Shown piece by piece: positions 30,974 through 41,619 of a DNA stretch of 64,000 bases (positions are counted from its first letter, which is position 1; each line of letters starts with the position of its first letter). Location of the stretch: the NCBI GenBank assembly GCA_032622095.1, contig CP136067.1, positions 196,316,052 through 196,380,051 of the forward strand. Reading direction: 5' to 3'. The DNA comes from Siphonodentalium dalli (taxonomy: Eukaryota > Mollusca > Scaphopoda > Gadilida > Siphonodentaliidae). Position numbers and translations under genes: made by a program. The notes beneath the pieces are model-generated. The model was not told the DNA's origin. It saw only the letters and a list, made by a program, of their open reading frames with translations, and ran no database searches.

Positions 30974-31985
30974 TATGTGATAGGGGGTTGGTTGAAATAA
31001 TTATGGTGCTGTTGTCCAAGTCAGGTGGCTGTTTTTCCAGTAATGAGCCTTTGTAGATGTGACACTCCACTGGGGGATATGAAGACAGAACATGTCTTAA
31101 GTGATCCCCTACATATCTCAGGATATTATTGGCTTGTAATTTCATGTTGTATTGTGATAGGTAATGAAATCAACCCTAGTTTATAATGTCTTGGATGCTT
31201 TTGACATAGTTATGTAGTATAACAGGGTGCAAGTTTGGGGGTACATGGTAGTGATTCTCCGTACTTAATCCTTGACAAAAAAGAAGCATTGAACACTCAT
31301 ACCAAGCTAGTACCTCTATAAATCTCATGGTTGGTCAAAAGCTGTTCATAACCGAACAATAATATGGTGGTGGCAATGTCCTTTCCGCGAAAGAAAGCAC
31401 CAATAATTCTGATGTCCTTGTCTAGTGAGGTGGCTCGTCTGCCAGTAACGAGCCTTTGTGCATGTGACATTCCACTGGGGATATGAAGTCAGAACATGAG
31501 TTCAGTGATGGCCTATACAGATATTTGAGGATATTTTTGGTTTGTAATTTTTAGTGGTACATGTATTGTGATAGGTAATGAAATCAACAGGAGTTAATTG
31601 TCTTTGATGCTTGCGGCAGGTGGTCGGTCTGTTAGTAATGAGGCATTGTGTATGTGACAATTCATTGGGCATATGAAGACAAAACATACGTTCAGTGATC
31701 TCTATATAGATATCTGAGGATATTATTGGTTTGTGATTGAATTTATTGTGGTATTGTGATATAGGTAGTATATTGAAATCAACACGAGTTATGTCTTGGA
31801 TGCTTGCGGCAGGTGGTCGGTCTGTTAGTAATGAGGCATTGTCTATGGGACAATTCATTGGGGATGTTAACATGCATTCAGTGATCGCCTATGGATATCT
31901 CAGAATATTATTGTTTCGTAATTCAATTTCTTGTGATATATTGTGATTGGTATTGAAATCAACCTGAACTGTATCACGGATATTC

Positions 31986-32856
31986 GCAATGTACTCTTGT
32001 ACAGTCATGGGCAATCTAATGTCACTTGCCTGTCAATTTAATTTTGGCCTGAAGTTTCTTAGAATGTGCCGCCATCCACCTCCGCACCCATGCAACCTGC
32101 CTGGTTTATTTCCTATGTTTTATTCACTATCTTTGAATATGTTTTTTTGTTATTCTATTATTATTTTATTCTCTTGTTTTAATAGCATCTGTTTTCTCTT
32201 TGATGTAGTTATGATTTTTCAAGTTGGCAAATTTTTTGTTTCTGAAAAATGGCCAATATTAATTCAGAAATGGCCAAATTATTTTTCTACCTTGGTCATC
32301 ATGCTGTAACGTTGATCAGCTGACCACTGATTTTGAGTAGTGCTGTAAAATAACTACCTTTCTATACTAAATCTGTGACAAGCAAACAGGAATATGGTTA
32401 CACACCGGATTCCCAGCAGTATTTCTGATGGATGCGGTTATTGGTGAGATATACCACAGGAGACATCCACGGATAGCGGTCAATCAGACCCATCCTCTCC
32501 CTACAATCAGTGATAGTAATGCTGCACATCTGTCTCTGTCAAATTGGCACGGAATGTCGTATATTAAGATGCCGGTTCTTCATCATTTTAGACCTGATAA
32601 ATACATGTACTGTCAGACCTCCATATACCGATGGAAAATAACACTCAGGGCAGGAGTGAGTTTCGACATTGGGGAAAACTGGACATTAACAAAATGCTTG
32701 AGGTCAGTCCTCATGAGACGCCTGATAGAGTGTGATGCCAACTGTTTTATTAGCAACTCTCTAGTGATATCCCTAATGTGTTTTATGTGTAACCATAAGT
32801 GGGTGTAGGTGGCACGACACCATGATAAGTGACACCACACCTAGCACACTAAAATG
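31986..32856. other. Unassigned stretch with a 126-codon open frame
   Basis: An open frame at 32428-32808 (plus) includes NWHGMSYIKMPVLHHFRPDK. It shows no domain, signal or repeat that I recognise and abuts the minisatellite. Coding status is open; an exon or a remnant of an element are both possible. Confidence 0.3.
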
Positions 32857-35735
32857 ACAAAGTCAGAGTAATGCTGTGGCAGGTGGACCAAAAGGGAGAC
32901 AAAGTCAGAGTAATGCTCTGGCAGGTGGACCAAAAGGGAGACAAAGTCAGAGTAATGCACTGGCAGGTGGACCAAAAGGGAGACAAAGTCAGAGTAATGC
33001 TGTGGCAGGTGGACCAAAAGGGAGACAAAGTCAGAGTAATGCTCTGGCAGGTGGACCAAAAGGGAGACCAGGTCATATTAATGCACTGGTAGGTGGACCA
33101 AAAGGGAGACAAAGTCAGAGTAATGCACTGGCAGGTGGACCAAAAGGGAGACAAATTCAGAGTAATGCTCTGGCAGGTGGACCAAAAGGGAGACAGTCAG
33201 AGTAATGCTCTGGCAGGTGGACCAAAAGGGAGACAAAGTCAGAGTAATGCTCTGGCAGGTGGACCAAAAGGGAGACAAAGTCAGATTAATGCTGTGGCAG
33301 GTGGACCAAAAGGGAGACAAAGTCAAATTAATGCTGTGGCAGGTGGACCAAAAGGGAGACAAAGTCAGAGTAATGCACTGGCAGGTGAACCAAAAGGGAG
33401 ACAAAGTCAGAGTAATGCTGTGGCAGGTGGACCAAAAGGGAGACAGTCAGAGTAATGCTCTGGCAGGTGGACCAAAAGGGAGACAAAGTCAGTAATGCTC
33501 TGGCAGGTGGACCGAAAGGGAGACAAAGTCAGATTAATGCTGTGGCAGGTGGACCAAAAGGGAGACAAAGTCAGATTAATGCTCTGGCAGGTGGACCAAA
33601 AGGGAGACAAAGTCAGAGTAATGCACTGGCAGGTGAACCAACAGGGAGACAAAGTCAGAGTAATGCACTGGCAGGTGGACCAAAAGGTAGACAAAGTCAG
33701 AGTAATGCTGTGGCAGGTGGACCAAAAGGGAGACAAAGTCAGAGTAATGCTCTGGCAGGTGGACCAAAAGGGAGACCAGGTCATATCAATGCACTGGTAG
33801 GTGGACCAAAAGGGAGACAAAGTCAGAGTAATGCACTGGCAGGTGGACCAAAAGGGAGACAAATTCAGAGTAATGCTCTGGCAGGTGGACCAAAAGGGAG
33901 ACAAAGTCAGAGTAATGCTCTGGCAGGTGGACCAAAAGGGAGACAGTCAGAGTAATGCTCTGGCAGGTGGACCAAAAGGGAGACAAAGTCAGAGTAATGC
34001 TCTGGCAGGTGGACCAAAAGGGAGACAAAGTCAGATTAATGCTGTGGCAGGTGGACCAAAAGGGAGACAAAGTCAGATTAATGCTGTGGCAGGTGGACCA
34101 AAAGGGAGACAAAGTCAGAGTAATGCACTGGCAGGTGAACCAAAAGGGAGACAAAGTCAGAGTAATGCTGTGGCAGGTGGACCAAAAGGGAGACAGTCAG
34201 AGTAATGCTCTGGCAGGTGGACCAAAAGGGAGACCAGGTCATATTAATGCACTGGCAGGTGGACCAAAAGGGAGACAAATTCAGAGTAATGCTCTGGCAG
34301 GTGGACCGAAATGGAGACCAGGTCATATTAATGCACTGGTAGGTGGACCAAAAGGGAGACAAAGTCAGAGTAATGCACTGGTAGGTGGACCAAAAGGGAG
34401 ACAAAGTCATATTAATGCTCTGGCAGGTGGACCAAAAGGGAGACAAAGTCAGAGTAATGCTGTGGCAGGTGGACCAAAAGGGAGACAAAGTCAGAGTAAT
34501 GCTCTGGCAGGTGGACCAAAAGGGAGACCAGGTCATATTAATGCACTGGTAGGTGGACCAAAAGGGAGACAAAGTCAGAGTAATGCACTGGCAGGTGGAC
34601 CAAAAGGGAGACAAATTCAGAGTAATGCTCTGGCAGGTGGACCAAAAGGGAGACAAAGTCAGAGTAATGCTCTGGCAGGTGGACCAAAAGGGAGACAGTC
34701 AGAGTAATGCTCTGGCAGGTGGACCAAAAGGGAGACAAAGTCAGAGTAATGCTCTGGCAGGTGGACCAAAAGGGAGACAAAGTCAGATTAATGCTGTGGC
34801 AGGTGGACCAAAAGGGAGACAAAGTCAGATTAATGCTGTGGCAGGTGGACCAAAAGGGAGACAAAGTCAGAGTAATGCACTGGCAGGTGAACCAAAAGGG
34901 AGACAAAGTCAGAGTAATGCTGTGGCAGGTGGACCAAAAGGGAGACAGTCAGAGTAATGCTCTGGCAGGTGGACCAAAAGGGAGACAAAGTCAGAGTAAT
35001 GCTCTGGCAGGTGGACCAAAAGGGAGACAAAGTCAGATTAATGCTGTGGCAGGTGGACCAAAAGGGAGACAAAGTCAGATTAATGCTCTGGCAGGTGGAC
35101 CAAAAGGGAGACAAAGTCAGAGTAATGCACTGGCAGGTGAACCAAAAGGGAGACAAAGTCAGAGTAATGCACTGGTAGGTGGACCAAAAGGGAGACAAAG
35201 TCAGAGTAATGCACTGGCAGGTGGACCAAAAGGTAGACAAAGTCATATTAATGCTCTGGCAGGTGGACCAAAAGGGAGACAAAGTCAGAGTAATGCACTG
35301 GTAGGTGGACCAAAAGGGAGACAAAGTCAGAGTAATGCACTGGTAGGTGGACCAAAAGGGAGACAAAGTCAGAGTAATGCACTGGCAGGTGGACCAAAAG
35401 GGAGACAAAGTCAGAGTAATGCACTGGTAGGTGGACCAAAAGGGAGACAAAGTCAGCAATGCACTGGCAGGTGGACCAAAAGGGAGACAAAGTCAGAGTA
35501 ATGCACTGGCAGGTGGACCAAAAGGGAGACAAAGTCAGAGTAATGCACTGGCAGGTGGACCAAAAGGGAGACAAAGACCGAGTAATGCACTGGTAGGTGG
35601 ACCAAAAGGGAGACAAAGTCAGATTAATGCTCTGGCAGGTGGACCGAAATGGAGACAAAGTCAGAGTAATGCTCTGGCAGGTGGACCAAAAGGGAGACAA
35701 AGTCAGATTAATGCTCTGGCAGGTGGACCAAAAGT
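32857..35735 (+). repeat. 42-bp minisatellite, about 68 copies, with higher-order structure
   Basis: Unit: AAAGTCAGAGTAATGCTCTG plus GCAGGTGGACCAAAAGGGAG plus AC. Common variants are CAGATTAATG, CTGTGGC, CACTGGC, CACTGGT, AGACCAGGTCATATT and a 2-bp loss giving AGACAGTC. Landmark variants recur after 708 bp (17 units minus 6) and 752 bp (18 units minus 4) at 33093, 33801 and 34553. Frames are open on both strands because of the period; no protein is inferred. Confidence 0.95.
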
Positions 35736-36202
35736 CCTTTTAGAATGTCAACTGAGGAGAAAAGTAAAACGGCTTAAAGTATATTTGCCATGAGAATTTT
35801 TCACAGAATTTGTTTACATAGAGATTTTGGTTCGAAAGTTTCTATGTTCCAGGTATTCTAGAAATATTTCTGAATTACAGAACTCAACCTAGACCCAGAT
35901 ATTTTTAGATGTCGCTTTGAAAAAATGCTCATATTTGTGTGATTGCTTTGCCACCCGTTGTCTGTACTACATCGTACTGTTCTTCGTTCATTTGTCTGTC
36001 TTTTGTCCATATGGCTACTTCGTTTTCGAGATGATAGCTTTTGCTGGTTATGTGTAGATCTCCCATGGAAATCATACCAGTAAATCTGAAGACGACAGAC
36101 AGACCTCTAATTTTGGAAAACCCACTGTTCTTCATGTGGAATAAACATGGGGAATTATTGCAATAAAAAACAAAACATTTTACATCAAGAATAGAACCAA
36201 AC
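35736..36202. other. No recognised feature
   Basis: Post-array sequence, nothing supported. Confidence 0.45.
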
Positions 36203-36423
36203 TACAGCAATGCCCTAAATAATCGACTCCTTAACCACAGCAGAATTATGGGTAACTGTTCAGGATTTAGTCGGAAATATGGCTTGTTGCCATTCATTGG
36301 AAAGCTCTCACTGACTGAGAGCTTTCCGATGAATGGCAACAAGCCATATTTCCGACTAAATCCTGAAAAATTACCCATACTTCTGCTGTGGTTAAGGAGT
36401 CGATTATTTAGGGCATTACTGTA
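36203..36423. mobile_element. PalTA palindromic MITE
   Basis: Full-length, TA flanks. Apex enlarged to CTCTCACTGACTGAGAG. Confidence 0.85.
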
Positions 36424-36649
36424 GCTGATGTGCCAAACTTTGTCCGGGCCATTTAGGGATTTCTTTGTGATCGCCGCCATCTGGGCAGAATATACAGCAT
36501 CTGGACTTGTTTGTGGATGTTGCAAAATTGAGTCTGATGGATTGATCTACAAATTCAAAGTGACAACATTGAACAATACTGAGCGAACAACATTGAAAAG
36601 TATTAGGAGAAAGAAAAAAAACTATTGTTCCATGGTCCAGAAACATGCC

Positions 36650-36845
36650 TATATGAGCGTATATGAGCGAGGTCATGGTCAAGGACACGGTCACAAATGA
36701 AATTTGGACCTGCCCATATTGTTCCTGGCATTAAAGTAGGCTATATACCAAATTTTAGTCGGATCAGTCAAGCAGTTTTTGAGTCTATAACACACAAACA
36801 TACATACATACATACAGACAGAAGTTCCAAAATATATAATAGATA
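36650..36845 (-). repeat. Dispersed repeat S with ATAC tetranucleotide tract
   Basis: Contains GAGCGAGGTCATGGTCAAGG, ACCAAATTTTAGTCGGATC and CATACATACATACA then AGAAGTTCCAAAATAT. An inverted copy lies at 38795-38985. The tract position near one end resembles SINE-like or gastropod/bivalve dispersed repeats. Confidence 0.55.
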
Positions 36846-36897
36846 ATGTGATGAACCTATAAACTGAATATGAGTGAGTTTAAAGTAGTATATACTA

Positions 36898-37327
36898 TTA
36901 ACCCTTTCATGGCGGGAGCTGTGCTGGTGCAGCATTAAATACCTTATGCTAGTTCATTCTCTTATATATACGAGTCCCATAGGGAGCTTATAAGAGAATG
37001 AACTGGCAGAGGGATTTCACAAAATTTCAGGAAGCTCCCGCCAAGCCTTGAAATAGTGTGTCTGTCATTTGCAGAATGAGGTCCCCAGAGGGTGAATTTA
37101 GTGATGCTACCCCGCATAGCAATATATAGCGGGCTAGCATCACCAAATTCACCCTCTGGGGACCTCATTCTGCTTACATCTCAGCAGAATGAGGTTCCCA
37201 GAGGGTGAATTTGGTGATGCTAGCCCGCTATGCGGGGTAGCATCACTAAATTCACCCTCTGGGAACCTCATTCTGCAAATGACAGACACACTATTTCAAG
37301 GCTTGGCTCCCGCCTTTGAAGGGTTAA
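36898..37327. mobile_element. TTAA-1 element interrupted by hAT-1
   Basis: TTAA on both sides, tips CCCTTTCATGGCGGGAGCT and GCCTTTGAAGGG. Only one internal hairpin is left. The right TIR is split by the hAT-1 insertion inside its AGCTCCCGCC stretch. Confidence 0.85.
37042..37305. mobile_element. hAT-1, double-hairpin form, nested in TTAA-1
   Basis: Two GAATGAGGT..ACCTCATTC hairpins sit head to head between CAAGCCTTGAAATAG and CTATTTCAAGGCTTG. An exact 8-bp duplication GCTCCCGC (37034-37041, 37306-37313) confirms insertion into the TTAA-1 terminus. Confidence 0.93.
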
Positions 37328-37885
37328 AATGTAATCTTGATAATGCATTCATTCTTCAATTACTTCATTAGTAACACAGTGTTTAATATGCAAGCATACA
37401 TCAGTGTCTCGCGTCTGTGATTGTAACATGACAGTTAGATGACTTGAGATAATCTAAACATGGGAATCAGAGTCAGATCAAAGAATCTACCCACATGAGC
37501 AGCAGGTGAGAGTTCTGACTTCAGCGTTATAATTACATTTGAAGTTACTGCTTCATGCAGCATGCTTCAAGAAGTATTCACACTGTTCATGCACATTAGG
37601 CCAAACGGTACAGCTTTACAGAATTTTTTAACCAGCAGATGATCTCCCCCATCTGATCGTCACTAAAGTTCATATGGATCTTTGGGATTACCACTAGATG
37701 GGAGTCATCAAATTTTTCTGAAAATCTATAAAAAAAAACAGTGGCCATCTTGGATTTTACTTTACATATATCTCTTCATGTTGACATCTTGTATTACTTT
37801 GACATTTTAACTTTCCACATTGACTGTAACAAATGAAAGTATCTCCGCCCAAGTTGAGCTACAGTGTCATTGACACTTTCATATG
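37328..37885. other. No recognised feature
   Basis: Nothing supported in about 560 bp. Confidence 0.45.
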
Positions 37886-38165
37886 GTTTAGTTTCTCTAT
37901 ATCCCAAAATTGTCAGACGACACAATGCATAATCGAGGTGCCCAATGGGTGCACATCACCATCTGAGAACTTAAGTCTGTGCCTAGGTCTTCGTAGCAGA
38001 ATGCAGAATGAGGTCCAGAGAATGAAGTTGGTAATGCTTTAGCCCACTGTGCAGAGTAGCATCACTAAAATCACCCTCTGGGGACCTCATTATGTAAATG
38101 ACAGACACGCTATTTGCAGGCTTGTGACCCTCATTCTGCAAATGTCGAGCACCATATTTTGAGGC
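37886..38165. mobile_element. hAT-1 long-form fragment
   Basis: TTTAGTTTCTCTATATCCC, CAGACGACACAATGCATAAT and CCCAATGGGTG precede a diverged terminal hairpin ending GCTATTTGCAGGCTTG. A second terminal scrap (CCTCATTCTGCAAATGTCG) follows at 38130. Confidence 0.65.
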
Positions 38166-38265
38166 CAGTAGAAAACATTAATATCGTATTGCAGTCATCC
38201 AAGAAGAACATGCCATCACCTGTGAGACTGCATAACATATCTTGGTTACCTGAGCAGTTATTTAC

Positions 38266-38525
38266 CTATGCCTATAGTTGTTGTGGTATTATTTATCACC
38301 TTGTAGTTACATGGGTTACATGGGTTACATGGGTTACATGGGTTACATGGGTTACATGGGTTACATGGGTTACATGGGTTACATGGGTTACATGGGTTAC
38401 ATGGGTTACATGGGTTATGCTCATAGAGTGCGACTTAAAGCGATGTAGCAGGCCTAAACGATTACAAAGTAAACAAAAACAGTACATGTGTGTGTGATGT
38501 TCATCACGAGGCTTAACCACTCAAC
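38266..38525 (+). repeat. Repeat T copy 1 with a 9-bp tandem expansion
   Basis: TTACATGGG is repeated 12 times at 38307-38414. Flanking sequence (TATTTATCACCTTGTAG before, TTATGCTCATAGAGTGC after) matches a single unexpanded copy at 39235-39365. Confidence 0.85.
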
Positions 38526-38556
38526 CATGGGAGATCGTAGAAACTAAATTATCATA

Positions 38557-38773
38557 TACTGTAATGCTCTATGTAATCGACCCCTTAACCACAGCAGAAT
38601 TATGGGTAACTTTTCAGGATTTAGTCGGAAATATGGCTTGTTGCCATTCATTGGAAAGCTCTCGGGGAGAGCTTTCCGATGAATGGCAACAAGCCATATT
38701 TCCGAATAAATCCTGGAAAATTACCCATAATTCTGCTGTAGTCAAGGAGTCGATTATTTAAGGCATTACCGTA
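38557..38773. mobile_element. PalTA palindromic MITE
   Basis: Full-length, TA flanks, apex GCTCTCGGGGAGAGC. Confidence 0.85.
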
Positions 38774-38794
38774 TATTGTACAATGGTTAATTGT

Positions 38795-38985
38795 GCCTTA
38801 TACCAAGTATAATTTTGGAACTTCTGTCTGTGTGTATGTATGTATGTATGTATGTGTGTTATAGAATTGATCCGACTAAATTTTTTTATGTAGGCCTACT
38901 TTGAACCCGGGAACATATGGGTGGGTCCAATTTCATGTACGACTGTGTCCTTGACCTTGACCTCGCTCAATTAGTAGATCAATCT
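38795..38985 (+). repeat. Dispersed repeat S, inverted copy
   Basis: AATTTTGGAACTTCTGTCTG then (TATG)n, GATCCGACTAAATTT and TTGACCTTGACCTCGCTCA mirror the copy at 36650. Confidence 0.55.
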
Positions 38986-38999
38986 CTCATTAGCCCGGG

Positions 39000-39234
39000 C
39001 GAAGTTGGGCACATCAGCTAGTCATAAAATCGCTCTTCCTTAGGCTTTCTTCGGTTTATATTGATATAGCACAAATACTGTATACTTTGTGAAGTTTACT
39101 GAAACGAACATGTCATCAAAAGGCAGACCATGAGACCAAATACCTCATATCCTTTGTACTGGGCCTGTAGTTGTGTCATTTACCAAGCCAGAAAATCTGA
39201 AACCCCCCAAAAATCATATTGTGATCGTGTGGTT
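39000..39234. other. No recognised feature
   Basis: Spacer between repeats S and T. Confidence 0.4.
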
Positions 39235-39365
39235 ATATACCTATGCCAAAAGCTGTTGTATTATTATTTATTACCTGAGAGTTATATGGGTTATGCTCAT
39301 AGAGTGCACTCAAAATGATCTACCATGTGTGTGCAATGTTCGTCATCAAGAGGCATAACCAATGT
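39235..39365 (+). repeat. Repeat T copy 2, unexpanded
   Basis: ATTATTTATTACCTGAGAG, one TTATATGGG unit, then TTATGCTCATAGAGTGCAC. It serves as the pre-expansion state for copy 1. Confidence 0.7.
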
Positions 39366-39453
39366 AGAAGCTATGCACAGGTACCTATACCCCCCTCACC
39401 TCTGAACACATCACTTCTGTTTATAGATTCAACAAGCCTTTCATTCCCTGGAT

Positions 39454-39635
39454 ATGTCTAGAAGAACACTCCATGTCATATTGTAATAGTTTCTAGAATA
39501 ACACTCCATGTCATATTGTAATAGTTTCTAGAAGAACACTCCATGTCATATTGTAATAGTTTCTAGAAGAACACTCCATGTCATATTGTAATAGTTTCTA
39601 GAAGAACACTCCATGTCATATTGTAATTGTTTCTT
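39454..39635 (+). repeat. 35-bp tandem repeat, 5 copies
   Basis: Unit TTTCTAGAAGAACACTCCAT plus GTCATATTGTAATAG, nearly identical copies. Confidence 0.92.
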
Positions 39636-39681
39636 TGATTTTTTCTAAGTTTTCATTTCTTCAGCCATCAATGCCTCCTTG

Positions 39682-40487
39682 GAAAGCCTGAGTTTAGTGT
39701 TCCTGTCATTTGCAGAATGAGGTCCCCAGTGGGTGAATTTAGTGACGCTATCTCGCATAAAGGGCTAGCATCATTAAATTCACCCTCTGGGGACATCATT
39801 CTGCTTAGGCCTCATCTTTTTCTGAAAAATTTCTTTATTATAAGATTTCTGTAGAAACTTCTTCACATAGATTCTATTTATCACCTACACATAGATTCTA
39901 TTTATCACCTAATTAACCCACAAAATCAGCTTCATAATTATTGGTATTAGCGCGTGTGATGACGTCATGCCATTATTTAAATGACTTGCGATCGCTGAAG
40001 TTTATGATTGTTGTTTTCGATGAATACAGTTTCGCGTTGCTTCGCGTTTATTTGATCATGTGATAAAAGGTATCTCAAACTCGTTCTATTTTATACGTAA
40101 TTTGTCAACCTCGTCCACTACATTCTATTTGAGCCTCGGTAAACCTCGGCTCAAATTGAATTTAGTGAACTCGGTTGATAAATTCCGTATAAAATAGAAA
40201 CTCGTGTGAGATCCTCTATTTCTTTTTTAGTTTAGTTTCTCTATATCCCCAAATTGGCAGACGACACATTGCATAATCAAGGTTCCCAATGGGTGTACAT
40301 CACAATATTCACCATTGGGAACTTCAATATGAAGTCTATGTCTCCCTTAGCAGATGAGGTCTAAGCAGAATGCGGTCCCCAGAGGGTGAATTTGGTGATG
40401 ATAGCCCTTTATGTGGGGTAGCGTCACTAAATTCACCCTCTGGGGACCTCATTCTGCAAACGACAGGTACACTAAACCCAGGCTTCC
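39682..40487. mobile_element. hAT-1 long form, interrupted
   Basis: Ends AAGCCTGAGTTTAGTGTTCC and ACACTAAACCCAGGCTT, each followed inward by a GAATGAGGT hairpin. The middle contains TTAGTTTCTCTATATCCCC and CAATGGGTGTACATCAC. The copy at 49531 has the middle without the 330-bp insertion found here. Confidence 0.78.
39895..40226 (-). repeat. Repeat Q with GA-hairpin type D, inserted in hAT-1
   Basis: Interrupts CACATAGATTCTATTT / CTTTTTTAG. The hairpin at 40070-40215 has six CTCG blocks (40080, 40110, 40135, 40145, 40170, 40201), all in one direction, spacing 30-25-10-25-31. It is the inverse of the copy at 18992. Confidence 0.82.
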
Positions 40488-40827
40488 TCAGGGTGTTTTT
40501 CAGTTTGTTTATGAGGTTATCGACTCCATATTAACTAGTCTACGTTCTCTGTGTGCCAAGTGTCTGCAATCAATAGGATAACTTGGCCTCCTTCTCATCA
40601 AAATGTTTTTCCAGGGAGAGATGCCACTAGAGCCCGAAGCCGCCATCGCACGCCGCCATTGCCGCCAGCCATATTGGCCACAAGCTGCCGGCATGTGATC
40701 ATGGCACAAGCATGTCTGCCGATTACACAGTTAATATCAACTCGCATTGAGATTAATGATTAACTGCAAACTTCATAATTATGTTAGCTTAATAACTAAA
40801 ACTTAATTGGAATATATATAAACTAGC
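40488..40827. other. No recognised feature; locally GC-rich
   Basis: CCGCCATCGCACGCCGCCATTGCCG at about 40640 is unusually GC-rich for this window. Short open frames on both strands, none recognised. Confidence 0.4.
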
Positions 40828-41155
40828 CGATGAGCTCCACCTGTTTCCGAGATCTCGTCTGCGCATGCGCGAAGCTGGCGTCGCACGGGCTCGGCGACCC
40901 GATAAAATTCGTATCCGTGGCAAGATACATTCACATAGCAAATTTCAAGTCGATAGCTCCACCCGTTTCCGAGATCTCGTCTGCGCATGCGCGAAGCTGG
41001 CGTCGCACGGGCTCGCCAATACGACAACGACGACCGCCTGGTCAAACTACACACACGTACCAAGTTTCGTCCCGATCGGTCGAGAATCGTAGATTTGTAT
41101 CAATGACATACAGACAGACATACAGACAGACAAACAGAGGTCTTCAAAATATATA
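40828..41155 (+). repeat. GC-rich dispersed repeat with a 120-bp duplication and two NRF-1-like sites
   Basis: The segment with GTTTCCGAGATCTCGTCTGC and GAAGCTGGCGTCGCACGGGC occurs twice, about 120 bp apart. Each copy holds TGCGCATGCGCG (40860 and 40981), which fits the NRF-1 palindrome consensus. The 3' side has ACCAAGTTTCGTCCCGATC and an (ACAG)n tract ending TTCAAAATATATATGAGA, recalling repeat S. Confidence 0.6.
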
Positions 41156-41619
41156 TGAGATTATGGGCCTGCAAGCAGCGAATTGCACATGCAGTTATTT
41201 CGTTAAAAAATTATTTATTTGATGAAATTTCCCAACACCTTGTACGAACAAACTCGTGTCGGACATTGAGCTTTGAGGACCTATGCTATAAAAGTGCTAG
41301 CCATGTCCCATGTGTACTGCTGGGTTCATCTCCTCTATCTGGTTAAATTTTATATAATTACTGAAATTTAATTCTGAAACATTACTCATGACTCTAATAT
41401 AATTCCATCACTATATTTCAATTTTGCAAGGTAAACAATACGAGTTTTACAAGGTTGTATTAATCCCGCAATCAGACCCTGGCTTTTGATCTTCATTGGG
41501 CTGAAGATTTTCGTTTCATTTTGTGATTTAATTCTGTAATCTGTTTAAATCTTCTAATGGGTCATGGTTTACTTTATACGATTGTCTGAGTGTACTCATT
41601 ACATTTAAAACTTTTCAAT
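41156..41619. other. No recognised feature
   Basis: Nothing supported. Confidence 0.45.

Larger units (their letters stand above)
29430..31985 (+). repeat. Tandem repeat R, about five units, carrying insertions
   Basis: Units share TATGGTGGTGGCA, GATGTCCTTGTC, GTGACACTCCACTGGG, GATATCTCAGAATATT and TAATGTCTYGGATGCTT. They lie at about 29430, 31008, 31362, 31615 and 31800. A longer period includes GGATTCTCCGTACTTAATCC (30700 and 31253). Confidence 0.75.

Noticed and set aside
33955-34707. 250-codon glycine/lysine-rich repeat frame (AGGPKGRQSQSN), with long frames on both strands
   Set aside because: Open frames follow from the 42-bp period on both strands, and 2-bp losses shift frames between units. 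Treated as a minisatellite.
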